Positions 1 through 11,889 are shown, counted from the stretch's first letter. The stretch is DNA of 55,537 nucleotides from Burkholderiaceae bacterium (GCA_030653255.1 JAURZS010000111.1:1-55537), one strand, 5' to 3'. The notes: generated by a model from the letters alone, not told the origin. Made by a program: numbers and translations.

Positions 1-43
1 TGGCTCGATTTCTCAACCCATTGTTCCAAAATTAGGAGATGCA

Positions 44-337
44 ATGAAACTACGTCCTCTCGGCGACCGCGTGATCGTCAAGCGCATTGAAAGCGAAACC
101 AAGACCGCATCGGGCATCGTGATTCCCGACAATGCCGCTGAAAAGCCCGATCAGGGCGAGGTCCTGGCCGTCGGTCCCGGCAAGAAGGATGACGCCGGCA
201 AGCTGGTCGCCATGAGCATCAAGGTCGGAGACCGCGTCCTGTTCGGCAAGTACAGCGGACAGACCGTCAAGGTCGATGGCGACGAGCTGCTGGTCATGAA
301 GGAAGACGACCTTTTCGCCGTCGTCGAAACCAAGTGA
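44..337 (+). CDS. groES: Co-chaperonin GroES
   Basis: This 97-residue protein has the normal GroES length and starts with the typical [14 protein letters not shown] segment. The mobile-loop region follows at about residues 16-33 ([14 protein letters not shown]), and a glycine-rich stretch with [10 protein letters not shown] lies near residues 63-72. GroES is a heptameric cytoplasmic lid that caps the GroEL ring during ATP-driven protein folding. The start is supported by AGGAG at 34-38, five bases before the ATG. groEL follows 95 bp downstream on the same strand, so this is the classical groESL operon. Its promoter lies outside the window or in the first 40 bases. No CIRCE-like inverted repeat is visible in the short upstream part, which fits sigma-32 control in betaproteobacteria (inference). 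Confidence 0.98.
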   Translation: MKLRPLGDRVIVKRIESETKTASGIVIPDNAAEKPDQGEVLAVGPGKKDDAGKLVAMSIKVGDRVLFGKYSGQTVKVDGDELLVMKEDDLFAVVETK

Positions 338-344
338 ATTGCGG

Positions 345-384
345 GACAGACCGACGGACGCGCGAAGCGCCCCGTCGCTCTGTC
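345..384 (+). promoter_or_regulatory. Intercistronic stem-loop between groES and groEL
   Basis: GACAGA (345-350) pairs with TCTGTC (379-384), CGACGG (352-357) with CCGTCG (372-377), and GCGC (360-363) with GCGC (367-370) around a GAA loop. This gives a long interrupted hairpin filling the gap between the two genes. No U-tract follows directly (TTTTTT comes only about 17 bases later), so it is unlikely to be a simple terminator. It may be an mRNA processing or stability element that lets groEL exceed groES. Confidence 0.6.
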
Positions 385-393
385 GCCAACTGA

Positions 394-2091
<1,698 letters not shown>

Positions 2092-2138
2092 TTGTCCAGC
2101 GCCAGAGGCTGAGCGCACTGCGCTCGGCTTGCCAGTGC

Positions 2139-2179
2139 AAAGGGGCCCGCAGCGCGAAAGCGCTGCGGGCCCCTTTTTT
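2139..2179 (+). terminator. Intrinsic terminator of the groESL operon
   Basis: A perfect 17-bp stem (2139-2155 with 2160-2176) encloses a GAAA tetraloop, and a run of six T ends at 2179. It starts 48 bases after the groEL stop codon. Confidence 0.95.
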
Positions 2180-2198
2180 GCGGGTACGGACCGTCGGC

Positions 2199-2786
2199 TC
2201 AGAGATCGGGGTTCTTTTTCTTCGGTCGCGTGACAGGAATACTGATCGCAGCGAATTCGGGCGACCTCTGGATAACATCCGTCGCAAGCAGCCTTCCGCC
2301 CGACCAGATGAGCGTTGGCAGGGGCATCACAGGCAAGTTTTGGATCGGTGGCAGCTCAGCCTGGCATTTATGCACATTCTCAGGTGTGAGATTGGAGCCC
2401 GAAGTGTCCTTGCGCATCTGCGCTATGGCGGTGCCAACCCTGGGGGGTAAGTTGCTGTCGTCCGAACGGCCGTCAAGAAAATAATCGCGGCGGTCCCGCA
2501 TGTAGTACTTGTAAAAGTCGGGCTCCAGGTGGAAGGATTCTTCCGGTTGAAATGAATCGCCCCCGGCGGGTGCTCTCTCGGGCGCTGAATGAGGCCGTCG
2601 GGCTGGTGGTTCTTCCAGGTTTCGCTGATCAAACGCGAAATCGCGGATGTTCTGCAAACCGGCGGGGGAAAGACGGAGCTTTCCATGTGGGTCCATTTGA
2701 AATCCTCGCATTGAACGAAACGCAAAGACTATTTGCTCAGGATCGGACGGCAAGTTTGTTACGTTTTCGACACTGTCAATTTTCAC
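2199..2786 (-). CDS. Hypothetical protein of unknown function
   Basis: This open frame of 195 codons begins with GTG at 2786; an ATG at 2711 would give about 170 residues. I do not recognise the family. The protein has no signal peptide or membrane segment. It is rich in charged and proline residues, with an aromatic acidic middle (PDFYKYYMRDRRDYFLDG) and a basic end (RPKKKNPDL). The 5' part of the frame is visibly more AT-rich than the surrounding genes, and no good ribosome binding site precedes the GTG, so it could be a recently acquired or decaying gene. It lies between the groEL terminator and pgi on the minus strand. The uninterrupted frame is the main evidence that it is coding. Confidence 0.45.
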   Translation of the reverse strand: MKIDSVENVTNLPSDPEQIVFAFRSMRGFQMDPHGKLRLSPAGLQNIRDFAFDQRNLEEPPARRPHSAPERAPAGGDSFQPEESFHLEPDFYKYYMRDRRDYFLDGRSDDSNLPPRVGTAIAQMRKDTSGSNLTPENVHKCQAELPPIQNLPVMPLPTLIWSGGRLLATDVIQRSPEFAAISIPVTRPKKKNPDL

Positions 2787-2847
2787 AAATGAAACGGCAA
2801 GGCCCCTGTGGTTCCGTCCAGCTGGATCGTCCGTGCGCTGGGCAGGT

Positions 2848-4401
2848 TCATTTCAGGCGGCGCATCAGCCCAGCCGTCGATGGATCAAGGCCCGTGAGAT
2901 CCCCGGTGAGCATGCGCTCACCGATGTTGCTCGCCAACAGCTTGCCCAGCTCAACGCCCCATTGGTCGAAGCTGTTGATGCCCCAGACCGCCCCACTGAC
3001 GAACACCCGGTGCTCATGCAAGGCCAACAGCGCACCCAGGCTTTGCGGCGTGAGGCTGTCGAGGACGAAGAAGGTGCTGGGGCGGTTGCCGGGGAAGTCC
3101 CGATGCCCCTGCGCATCGGCCTTGCCGGTCATCAGCGCATGGGCCTGCGCCAGCGCGTTGGCCAGCAGCACTTCATGATGTCCCTGCAGCGCATGTGTTC
3201 TGTGGCGCACGACGATGAATTCGACCGGGATCACGTCGCTGCCTTGGTGCAGCATCTGGAAATAGGCATGCTGCCCATTGGTGCCCGGCTCACCCCATAT
3301 CACTGGCGCCGTACCATGCCGCAGCCTGCGGCCATCCGTATCGACGCGCTTGCCATTGCTTTCCATTTCGAGCTGCTGCAAGTAGGCGGGAAGCCGACGC
3401 AGCGCGCTGTGGTACGGCGCGATGCTGCGGCTGGCAAAGCCCAGGAAGTTGCGGTTCCAAACATCGAGCAGCCCCAGCCGCATCGGCAGGTTGCTCTTCA
3501 GGTCAGCGCTGCGAAAATGCAGGTCCATGGCATGCGCGCCTTCCAGCAAGCCACGAAAACCGTCGGCGCCGATGGCGATGGCCACGGGCAATCCGACCGC
3601 CGACCACAGGGAGTAGCGCCCCCCCACCCACTCCTCGACACCGAACACCGTATCGATGCCGAATTCGCGCGCGGCCTGTGTGTTCTGGGTCAGTGCGACG
3701 AAATGCTGAGCCACATCGCGCCCCCCATGCGAGCTAAACCAGCGCAGCGCCGAACGCGCGTTGGACATGGTCTCCACAGTGGTGAAGGTCTTGGACGCGA
3801 TGAGGAACAGGGTTTTTGCAGCATCGAGCTGCGCCAGCACAGCGGCCAGCTCGTGGCCATCGATGTTGGAGACGAAGTGAAAGCGCTTGCCTGCAGTGAC
3901 GTGCTCGCTTAACGCCTGCACGGCCATCTGCGGCCCGAGGTCCGAGCCGCCAATGCCGATGTTGACCACGTCGGTGATGGACTCGTCGCTGCGGATGCGT
4001 TGCGCAAAGGCTAGCATGGCCTGCAGTGTGGTCTGGACCTGCGCGCGCTGCAGGCCCAGCGGGTCGGCGCCGCGGGGGGTGGCCGGCGTCGGCTCGCGCA
4101 GCAGGCAGTGCAACACCGCACGGTGCTCGCTGCCGTTGATCAGGTCGCCGGCAAACATGGCGTCCCGGTAACGCTCGACGCCGCACTCGCGGGCGAGCTC
4201 GAACAGCAGCGCCTCGGTCCGCGCATCGATCCTGTTCTTGGACAAATCGGCAAACAGGTAGGGCGCTTCCTGGCTGAAAGCCTGCACCCGCTGCGCGTCG
4301 GCGGCAAAAGCGTCGCGCAGGTCCAGCGCGTGGGCGCCACCATCGAAATGGGCTTGCAGCGCCTTCCAGGCGGCTGTCTGGTCACAGGGAATCCGGCTCA
4401 T
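2848..4401 (-). CDS. pgi: Glucose-6-phosphate isomerase
   Basis: This 517-residue enzyme interconverts glucose 6-phosphate and fructose 6-phosphate in the cytoplasm. Both family signatures are visible: VEEWVGGRYSLWSAVGL in the middle and GINSFDQWGVELGK near the end, which carries the active-site lysine. Phosphate-binding segments (GIGGSDLGP, SKTFTTVET) are also present. I chose the ATG at 4401 (MSRIPCDQ); a GTG two codons upstream is possible but less likely. The gene starts 15 bases after the tal stop codon, so pgi and tal are probably co-transcribed, linking glycolysis/gluconeogenesis with the non-oxidative pentose phosphate pathway. It is somewhat shorter than the enterobacterial enzyme. 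Confidence 0.97.
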   Translation of the reverse strand: MSRIPCDQTAAWKALQAHFDGGAHALDLRDAFAADAQRVQAFSQEAPYLFADLSKNRIDARTEALLFELARECGVERYRDAMFAGDLINGSEHRAVLHCLLREPTPATPRGADPLGLQRAQVQTTLQAMLAFAQRIRSDESITDVVNIGIGGSDLGPQMAVQALSEHVTAGKRFHFVSNIDGHELAAVLAQLDAAKTLFLIASKTFTTVETMSNARSALRWFSSHGGRDVAQHFVALTQNTQAAREFGIDTVFGVEEWVGGRYSLWSAVGLPVAIAIGADGFRGLLEGAHAMDLHFRSADLKSNLPMRLGLLDVWNRNFLGFASRSIAPYHSALRRLPAYLQQLEMESNGKRVDTDGRRLRHGTAPVIWGEPGTNGQHAYFQMLHQGSDVIPVEFIVVRHRTHALQGHHEVLLANALAQAHALMTGKADAQGHRDFPGNRPSTFFVLDSLTPQSLGALLALHEHRVFVSGAVWGINSFDQWGVELGKLLASNIGERMLTGDLTGLDPSTAGLMRRLK

Positions 4402-4416
4402 CGGCACAGGGCGACT

Positions 4417-5364
4417 TCAGGCCGCCAGCATCAGTTGGTCGAGCTTGGCGGCATCTGCGGCAAAAGCGCGTATGCCTTCGGCGAGCTTCTCCGTGGCCAT
4501 GGCGTCCTCGTTCAGCGCATAGCGAAACCCCACCTCGTCATAACGCAAGGGCTCCAACGCGGCTGCCTTGGCCGCCACAGGATCGAGCGCCCGGGCCACA
4601 GGGGCTTCGCTGGCCGACAGCTGGGACAGCAACTCGGGCGCGATGGTCAGCAAGTCGCAGCCGGCCAGCGCGATGATCTGGCCCGTGTTGCGAAAGCTCG
4701 CGCCCATGACTTCGGTGGCTATGCCGAACTTCTTGTAGTAGGTGTAGATCTGGCGCACCGACTTCACGCCGGGGTCGTTGACGCCCGCGTTGTCGGCCTC
4801 GACCCAGGCGGCGCCGGCGGACTTCTTGTACCAGTCATAGATGCGGCCGACGAAGGGCGATATGAGTTGCACCCGCGCCTGCCCGCAGGCAACGGCCTGG
4901 CAGAAAGAGAACAGCAGCGTCAGGTTGGTATGGATGCCCCGGCGCTCAAGCTGCGCGGCCGCCTGGATGCCCTCCCATGTGGAGGCCACTTTGATGAGGA
5001 CGCGGTCGACGTGAATGCCCTCGGCCTGATACAGCTCGACAATGCGCTCGGCGCGCGCCACGGTGGCGTTGGCATCGAAGCTCAGCCGGGCATCCACCTC
5101 AGTGGACACACGCCCCGGAATGATGGACAGGATCTCGCAGCCAAAACGCACCAGCAGCCGGTCCATGATTTCATCGAGCGGCCGGCCCCTGAAGCGCTCC
5201 ACGGTCTGCTGCAGCAAGGGCTGGTATTCGGACTTCTGAACGGCCTTGAGAATCAGTGAAGGGTTGGTCGTGGCGTCTTGCGGCTTGTAGCTGCCCATCT
5301 GCCGGAAATCGCCGGTATCGGCGACGACGGTCGTGAACTGCCTGAGTGCGTCGAGTTGGTTCAT
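4417..5364 (-). CDS. tal: Transaldolase
   Basis: This 315-residue protein matches TalB-type transaldolase in length and motifs: [12 protein letters not shown] near residue 30, and [12 protein letters not shown] near residue 130 with the Schiff-base lysine. It transfers a dihydroxyacetone unit from sedoheptulose 7-phosphate to glyceraldehyde 3-phosphate, giving erythrose 4-phosphate and fructose 6-phosphate. The start is the ATG at 5364 ([10 protein letters not shown]). The gene lies just after the ABC transporter ATPase gene (15 bases) and just before pgi, all on the minus strand. It may therefore be read from the transporter promoter as well as from its own. Confidence 0.97.
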   Translation of the reverse strand: MNQLDALRQFTTVVADTGDFRQMGSYKPQDATTNPSLILKAVQKSEYQPLLQQTVERFRGRPLDEIMDRLLVRFGCEILSIIPGRVSTEVDARLSFDANATVARAERIVELYQAEGIHVDRVLIKVASTWEGIQAAAQLERRGIHTNLTLLFSFCQAVACGQARVQLISPFVGRIYDWYKKSAGAAWVEADNAGVNDPGVKSVRQIYTYYKKFGIATEVMGASFRNTGQIIALAGCDLLTIAPELLSQLSASEAPVARALDPVAAKAAALEPLRYDEVGFRYALNEDAMATEKLAEGIRAFAADAAKLDQLMLAA

Positions 5365-5379
5365 GACAGGATTATCCCG

Positions 5380-6429
<1,050 letters not shown>

Positions 6430-6439
6430 GGGAGCCTCG

Positions 6440-8653
6440 TCAGACGGCGTAAGGTACAGGTGTTGTAGCGGCCTGCCGCCGGCCCAGCCTGCGCTCGCCG
6501 ACCAGAAACTGGATCAGCGCGATGGCCAGTGACATCAGGATGATGAGCACCGTGCAGTAAGCCAGGGCGACGCCGTAGTCGCCATTGCCCACTCGCCCGA
6601 TGATGTAGGTCGTGGCCAGCTCGTTCTCCGCTGTCACCAGAAAAATCACCGCCGACACGGTGGTCATGCCACGCACGAAGCTGTAGATCAGCGCGGCCAC
6701 CAGGGCCGGCTTGAGCAGCGGCAGCACCACGCGCGTCAGTGTCTGCAGTGTCGAGGCGCGCAGCATCAGCGAGGCTTCGTCCAGCGAGCGATCGAGTTGC
6801 TTGAGGGCTGCCGTGCCAGCGCGCACCCCCACCGGCAGATTGCGGAACATGAAGCACAGCACGATGATCAGGCCGGTGCCGGTGAGCTCAAAAGGTGGAA
6901 CATTGAATGCCAGGATGTAGCTCACCCCCAGCACTGTGCCCGGAATGGCGAAGGTCAGCAGCGCCGCGAATTCGAACATTCCGCGCCCCTTGAACTCCAC
7001 GCGCGCCAGCAGGTAGGCGATCAACAGACCCAGCACCGCCGTCACCGGCGCAGCAATGCCCGCCAGCTTGACGGTGGTGATCAGGGAGTTCCAGGCGGTG
7101 CCGGCCCAGACCAGTCCGTATTGTCCCCACTCCAGCGCAAAGGCGGTCCTGAAATGATCGAGCGTGAGCGTGTAGTCGCGGCCCCAGGTCCGCACGAAGC
7201 CGCCGGCAAAGGCAAAGCCGTAGACGACCACGGTGAACAGCAACCAGGGAATGGCCACCACGTAAATGACCTTGCGCACCCCTGCCGGCAAGGCCATGGC
7301 CACACCGGAATCGCCCTTGCCTCCCACCGTGGTGTAGCTCTTGCGGCCCAGCAGTCCGCGTTGAATGGCAAAGACGCCCAAGGCGAACAGGGTCAGGATC
7401 CAGGCCAGCGATGCGGCCCGTCCCTGGTCGTACTGCGCGCCCACAATGGCGAAGAAAATCTCTGTCGACAGCACCGAGAACTGCCCTCCGACGACGATGG
7501 GATTGCCGAAATCCGCGATGCTTTCGATGAAGCCCACCAGAAACGCGTTGGCCAGGCCCGGCTTGAGCAGCGGCAGCGTGACGCTGCGGAAGGTCCGGGC
7601 GCGATCCGCGCGCAGGGTCTGCGAGGCTTCCTCCAGGCTGGGCGACACGCCCTGCACCACGCCGCGCATGATCAGGAAGGCGATCGGCGTGAAGGCGAAC
7701 ATCTGCGCCACCCAGACGCCGAACATGCCGTAGAACCAGCGCGTGGGCTCCAGGCCGAACGCGTACTCCAGAAACTGGTTGACGATGCCGGCCCGGCCAA
7801 ACAACAGGATCAGGCCCAGACCCACCACGAACGGCGGTGTGATGATGGGCAGGAGCGCCAGCACCTTGAGCGGCGCTTGCAGCCGCCGCGTGTCGCGCTC
7901 GGCCAGCAGGGCCAGCATGGTGCCCAGCACCACTGTGCCGCTCGCGGTCAGCAGGGCCAGCGACAGGGTGTTCCAGGCCACGCCGCAGCGCACGCCGCCG
8001 GCCAGGCAACCCAGGCTCCAGACACGCTCGTTGCCTACGCGCTCGTACAGGGCGAACAAAGACCACTGCCCTTGCTCGTCAAGCAGCGCGCCATACAGGG
8101 CCTTGAAGACCGGGAAGGCAATGAACAATGCCAGCAGCACGGCGCACAGCACCACGCTGGCGGCGATAAATAGATCGCCCTTGAAGTTGCCCAGCCGCGC
8201 CAGCCCGAAAGCCGCCAACACGATAAGCGAGGTCAGCACCACTGCAGCGCCCAGACCCATGCCAGACTGATGGAACGCCAGTTCGCCGAACTGAGTGTTC
8301 AACGCCGCGAACGCCCAGCCCTTGGCACCGATCAGGAAGCCACTGGCTGCCAGGCCCAGGCTGCCGACCAGCCCGCCGGCCAGCAGCCAGCCGCCTTGCT
8401 GGCGCCCGGCAGGCATGCCCACGCCGGCAGCAGCCATGACCAGTCCGGCCAGCCCGATGAGCAACCATTTGCGCTTGTGGATGACGGCCTGCACCAGTCC
8501 ATTGGCCGTGTCTGCGCCGCCCAGCACACCCGGCAGGGCCTGGTACCAGGCGCCGTCCTGCATGGCATACCAAGGCAGGGCCAAGTAGCCCAGCAGGCCG
8601 ATGACGACCCACAGGCGCAGCGCGAAATTGGTGGACTTCTTCAAGTGGTGCAA
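6440..8653 (-). CDS. ABC transporter permease, fused double-domain FbpB type
   Basis: This 737-residue inner-membrane protein carries two BPD_transp_1 permease domains in one chain. Each has an EAA-type loop: PSLEEASQTLRADRARTFRSV in the first half and RSLDEASLMLRASTLQTLTRV in the second. Many hydrophobic segments are visible, including extra N-terminal helices before the first permease domain. The likely start is TTG at 8653, preceded by GCGGGG; no ATG lies near. The gene follows the receptor gene by 10 bases and precedes the ATPase gene by 10. One chain probably replaces the usual permease dimer, as in FbpB-like iron importers. Confidence 0.92.
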   Translation of the reverse strand: MHHLKKSTNFALRLWVVIGLLGYLALPWYAMQDGAWYQALPGVLGGADTANGLVQAVIHKRKWLLIGLAGLVMAAAGVGMPAGRQQGGWLLAGGLVGSLGLAASGFLIGAKGWAFAALNTQFGELAFHQSGMGLGAAVVLTSLIVLAAFGLARLGNFKGDLFIAASVVLCAVLLALFIAFPVFKALYGALLDEQGQWSLFALYERVGNERVWSLGCLAGGVRCGVAWNTLSLALLTASGTVVLGTMLALLAERDTRRLQAPLKVLALLPIITPPFVVGLGLILLFGRAGIVNQFLEYAFGLEPTRWFYGMFGVWVAQMFAFTPIAFLIMRGVVQGVSPSLEEASQTLRADRARTFRSVTLPLLKPGLANAFLVGFIESIADFGNPIVVGGQFSVLSTEIFFAIVGAQYDQGRAASLAWILTLFALGVFAIQRGLLGRKSYTTVGGKGDSGVAMALPAGVRKVIYVVAIPWLLFTVVVYGFAFAGGFVRTWGRDYTLTLDHFRTAFALEWGQYGLVWAGTAWNSLITTVKLAGIAAPVTAVLGLLIAYLLARVEFKGRGMFEFAALLTFAIPGTVLGVSYILAFNVPPFELTGTGLIIVLCFMFRNLPVGVRAGTAALKQLDRSLDEASLMLRASTLQTLTRVVLPLLKPALVAALIYSFVRGMTTVSAVIFLVTAENELATTYIIGRVGNGDYGVALAYCTVLIILMSLAIALIQFLVGERRLGRRQAATTPVPYAV

Positions 8654-8663
8654 CGACCCCGCA

Positions 8664-9680
8664 TCACTTCGGCAGGGAGTTGACTTCCCTCTCCCACTTG
8701 GCGATCAGGCGGCGCCGCTCGGCGCTTGCACCGTACTTGGCGTAGTCGTAGTTGATGAGCTTGATCGACTTGATGTTGGGCACTCGGGCATCGACGGGCG
8801 TACCCGCATTGCTCGGCAGCTGAAACTGCCTGGCAGCGACCCCGAATTGCTGTGCACCCGGCGTCAGCGCCCACTCGTAAAATTTCTTGGCGGTCTCGGC
8901 ATTGCGCGCACCCTTGATCAGGCTCATGGAGCCGATCTCCGCGCCGGTGCCCTCTGCAGGGGTGGCCGAACCCACGGGGAATCCCTGCGTGGCCTCAGTG
9001 GTCACGTCATGCACAAAGCTGATCGACACTGCGGTCTCGCCGCGCGCAACCGCCTTGACCGGCGCTGTGCCCGAACGCGTGTACGCGCCGATGTTCTTGT
9101 GCAGCGCCTTCATGTAGTCAAAGGCCTTGTCCTCACCCATGAGCTGCACCAGCGTGGCGATCATGGTGTAGGCCGTGCCGCTGGAAGCCGGGTTCGCCAT
9201 CTGCACTTCGCCCTTGAATTCGGGGCGCAAGAGATCGGCCCAGGCAGCAGGCGCCCGGGCCTTCTTCTTGGCCAGAAGTTCCTTGTTGAAGCCAAAGCCC
9301 AGCGGGCCCAGGTAGACGCCCACGGTGCGGAACCCGGAATCTGCCGCCTGCTTGCGCGCCCAGGGATAGAGCTGGGGCAGCAACGCAGATTTGTATTCGA
9401 GCGTCAGGCCTTGTTCGGCCGCCTGCAGGTGCGGATCTCCGGTGCCACCGAACCAGAGGTCGGTTTTGGGGTTGTCGCGCTCGGCGATCAACTGCGCAAG
9501 CGCCTCGCCCGAGCCCTTCATGCTCATGTTGACCTTGACGCCCGTGGTCCTGGCGTAGACCGTCGACATCATGTTGCACCAGTCTGCCTGCACCGAGCAG
9601 ATGATGTTGATCTGACCTTGTTGTGCGCTGGCGCCGACGGACAGCGCCGCGAGCGCGGCAGCGGCAATTAACTTATTCAT
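8664..9680 (-). CDS. Periplasmic substrate-binding protein of the iron-type ABC importer
   Basis: The 338-residue product begins with a signal peptide (MNKLIAAAALAALSVGASAQ). It then shows extracellular solute-binding features of the AfuA/FbpA kind: INIICSVQADW at the mature N-terminus, LWFGGTGDPHLQAAEQG near residue 75, and SSGTAYTMIATLVQLMGEDKA. It should deliver the ligand to the fused permease encoded downstream. I chose the ATG at 9680 because it places the signal peptide directly at the start. An ATG at 9695 would add five residues. Ferric iron is the best guess from family resemblance, but phosphonate receptors are related. Confidence 0.9.
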   Translation of the reverse strand: MNKLIAAAALAALSVGASAQQGQINIICSVQADWCNMMSTVYARTTGVKVNMSMKGSGEALAQLIAERDNPKTDLWFGGTGDPHLQAAEQGLTLEYKSALLPQLYPWARKQAADSGFRTVGVYLGPLGFGFNKELLAKKKARAPAAWADLLRPEFKGEVQMANPASSGTAYTMIATLVQLMGEDKAFDYMKALHKNIGAYTRSGTAPVKAVARGETAVSISFVHDVTTEATQGFPVGSATPAEGTGAEIGSMSLIKGARNAETAKKFYEWALTPGAQQFGVAARQFQLPSNAGTPVDARVPNIKSIKLINYDYAKYGASAERRRLIAKWEREVNSLPK

Positions 9681-9716
9681 GGGGAGTGACACCATTGAAG
9701 GCAGAGTGGGCTTCAA

Positions 9717-9746
9717 GCATACGCTCCCGACAGGCGGTATGCATAC
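9717..9746. promoter_or_regulatory. Palindrome upstream of the ABC importer genes
   Basis: A perfect 10-bp palindrome GTATGCATAC occupies 9737-9746, and a further GCATACG half-site lies 24 bases away at 9717. The site is 36-66 bp upstream of the receptor start codon, in the 83-bp gap after the amidohydrolase gene. It could be an operator or a promoter-proximal hairpin. The regulator is unknown, and it is not a recognisable Fur box. Confidence 0.3.
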
Positions 9747-9763
9747 GTGGAAACACCCGACGT

Positions 9764-10987
9764 TCATGCCTCCGATGCGAGCGGCATGAACCGCTCGGCC
9801 AAGCCGGCATGCAGCGCCGAGCCGAGCGGCAAGATGTCGTCGTTGAAATCGTAACGGGTGTTGTGCAGATGGCTGCCTTCTGCGCCCTGCCCGATGCGCA
9901 GGTAGGCGCCGGGCTTGGCCTGCAGCATGAAGGAAAAATCCTCCGCCCCCATGCTGGGTTCCAGGTCGCGCACCACCCGAGCCGCACCCACCAGCGATTC
10001 GGCCACATCGCCCGCGAGTTGCGCCTCGGCAGGCGAATTGATGGTGGCCGGATAGATGCGCTCGTACATCACAGAGGCGGTGGCCCCGAACGCCATTGCC
10101 ACCGCGCCGCAGATCTCATTGAGCCGGCGCTCGACCAGGGCCTGGGTCTCGGCGCTGAACGTGCGCACAGTGCCCACCAGCGTGGCCTCGCCCGGCACCA
10201 CGCTCATGGCGTGAATATCCCCGGCCTGCATGGCGCACAAGCTGACGACGGCGCTGTCGACCGGGCGCACGTTGCGCGAAACGATGCTTTGCACCGCCGT
10301 GATGATGTGGGCAGCCACCAGTACCGGGTCGACTGTGAGGTAGGCGTGCGCGCCATGCCCACCGCGCCCTGTGATCCTGATGGTGATGCGGTCTGCCGCC
10401 GCCATCATCGGCCCGGAATTCACGCCCACCATGCCAGGCTTCATGAAGGGCCAGTTGTGCATGGCAAACACCGCCTGCACCGGAAAGCGATCGAACAAGC
10501 CATCCTCGATCATGAGTCTGGCGCCTGCGAATCCTTCCTCGCCAGGCTGAAAAATCAGCACTGCCGTGCCATTGAAGTTGCGGGTCTCGGCCAGGTAGCG
10601 TGCCGCACCCACCAGCATGGCGGTATGGCCATCGTGTCCGCAGCCATGCATCATGCCGGGCGTGGACGACTTCCACGCGAAATCGTTGTGCTCGGTCATG
10701 GTCAGGGCGTCCATGTCGGCACGCAAGCCGACCATGCGGCCGCTGTCGGTGCGGCGGCCTCTGACGACGCCGACCACCCCGGTCTTGCCGATGCCGGTGT
10801 GCACCTCGTCGACGCCGCACAGCTTGAGCGCCTGGGTCACACGGCCGCTGGTATAGACCTCCTCAAGACCCAGTTCCGGATGCGCATGGAGATCGCGGCG
10901 CAGCGCCGTCAGTTCCGGATGAAAGCGCGCAATGTGGTCAAAGGCCCGGCCATTGGCCTTGAATCGGGGGGCGAATATCGATGTCAT
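9764..10987 (-). CDS. M20 family amidohydrolase (hippurate hydrolase-like)
   Basis: This 407-residue metallopeptidase has the M20D hallmarks: RRDLHAHPELGLEE near residue 30, LRADMDAL, the metal site GCGHDGHTAML, and QPGEEGFAGA with the catalytic glutamates. MHNWP and the C-terminal SMGAEDFSFML follow. Such enzymes hydrolyse N-acyl amino acids such as hippurate, or related amides, in the cytoplasm. I chose the ATG at 10987 (MTSIFAPRFK); the open frame continues upstream in low-quality sequence that lacks a plausible start. The gene lies 35 bp after the DUF3047 gene and 83 bp before the ABC importer. The substrate is not predictable. Confidence 0.93.
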   Translation of the reverse strand: MTSIFAPRFKANGRAFDHIARFHPELTALRRDLHAHPELGLEEVYTSGRVTQALKLCGVDEVHTGIGKTGVVGVVRGRRTDSGRMVGLRADMDALTMTEHNDFAWKSSTPGMMHGCGHDGHTAMLVGAARYLAETRNFNGTAVLIFQPGEEGFAGARLMIEDGLFDRFPVQAVFAMHNWPFMKPGMVGVNSGPMMAAADRITIRITGRGGHGAHAYLTVDPVLVAAHIITAVQSIVSRNVRPVDSAVVSLCAMQAGDIHAMSVVPGEATLVGTVRTFSAETQALVERRLNEICGAVAMAFGATASVMYERIYPATINSPAEAQLAGDVAESLVGAARVVRDLEPSMGAEDFSFMLQAKPGAYLRIGQGAEGSHLHNTRYDFNDDILPLGSALHAGLAERFMPLASEA

Positions 10988-11022
10988 GGACGGGCGCAGT
11001 GGCGCTGGCTGCGCTGCTGGTT

Positions 11023-11841
11023 CTATCGAGAGGCCTGCGCCAGGGTCGGCGCCAGGCGCACCGGACCGTACCAGGCGTTGGCCGTGGAATGCGTGTTGTC
11101 CGTGTCGGTCATGATGGCAACACCCACCAGCGCCCCCGGTGACTCGCCGAAGGCCTTGATGAAGTCGGCCCGGATGTTGCGCTCGTAATCGAGCCACTGG
11201 TTCAGCTTTCTGGCACCGGACTCAACCACCAGTTTGCGGATGCGGTCGGTTCGCGGACTGACGATCACGGTGCCGGGCTCACGCTGGTTGCACCAGACAT
11301 ACATCAGCGTGGCATAGGGCATGGGCTCGCCGGTCAGCGCATGGGCCAGCTCGGACAGCATGGCATTCTTGGGGGAAAACTTGCTTCGGTCGCCCTCGAA
11401 GGCGAGGACGATGCGCACCGGGGAGTCGGCGGCATCGCGCTGACCCAGATCGGCGCCCTGGATCAGTTCCGGAACCTTCCATGAGAAGCGCACGGAGCCG
11501 AGGTCCATCGGTTCTATACGCACCACGCGACGCAACATGCTGGCCGAGGACTGCGCCGTGACTGCAACAGCATCGCGCCCATCCTTGCGGCTGTAGTTGA
11601 ATTTTGTGGCGGCCTTGCCCAGCAGCGGATAGTGCTGCCAACGCGACGGCTTGCCGGCTTGCGGCGATGACTGAACAGCCCACGGGCTGGATGCGATGCC
11701 TGCATCAGGAGCAGGGGACTTGACGTCAGGGGCGGCACCAGCTTCGACCGGCAGGGGACGCTGCGACGTGACCACGGGCGCGGTCGTGCATGCGCCCAAT
11801 GTCGCCAGCAGTGCGAGTGCGGACAGGAATTTGCAGATCAT
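11023..11841 (-). CDS. DUF3047 family lipoprotein
   Basis: The 272-residue protein starts with a lipoprotein signal (MICKFLSALALLATLGAC), the lipobox being LGAC. A proline- and serine-rich linker follows, then a DUF3047 domain. Matching features are WQHYPLLGKAATKFNYS, VRFSWKVPELIQGADL, RIVLAFEGD, YVWCNQREPGT and the final FGESPGALVGVAIMTDTDNT. The function of DUF3047 is unknown, and a lipid-anchored periplasmic location is expected. I prefer the ATG at 11841; an in-frame TTG at 11862 is also open. It may share a transcript with the amidohydrolase downstream. No obvious partner was seen. Confidence 0.8.
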   Translation of the reverse strand: MICKFLSALALLATLGACTTAPVVTSQRPLPVEAGAAPDVKSPAPDAGIASSPWAVQSSPQAGKPSRWQHYPLLGKAATKFNYSRKDGRDAVAVTAQSSASMLRRVVRIEPMDLGSVRFSWKVPELIQGADLGQRDAADSPVRIVLAFEGDRSKFSPKNAMLSELAHALTGEPMPYATLMYVWCNQREPGTVIVSPRTDRIRKLVVESGARKLNQWLDYERNIRADFIKAFGESPGALVGVAIMTDTDNTHSTANAWYGPVRLAPTLAQASR

Positions 11842-11889
11842 GAGAGCGTTCGAGGCATTCAAATCAGGACCATCTGTGCATTATTCATA

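Noticed and set aside
6797-8173. A long plus-strand frame within the ABC permease gene
   Set aside because: Its Gln/His-rich translation is typical of a complementary-strand shadow.
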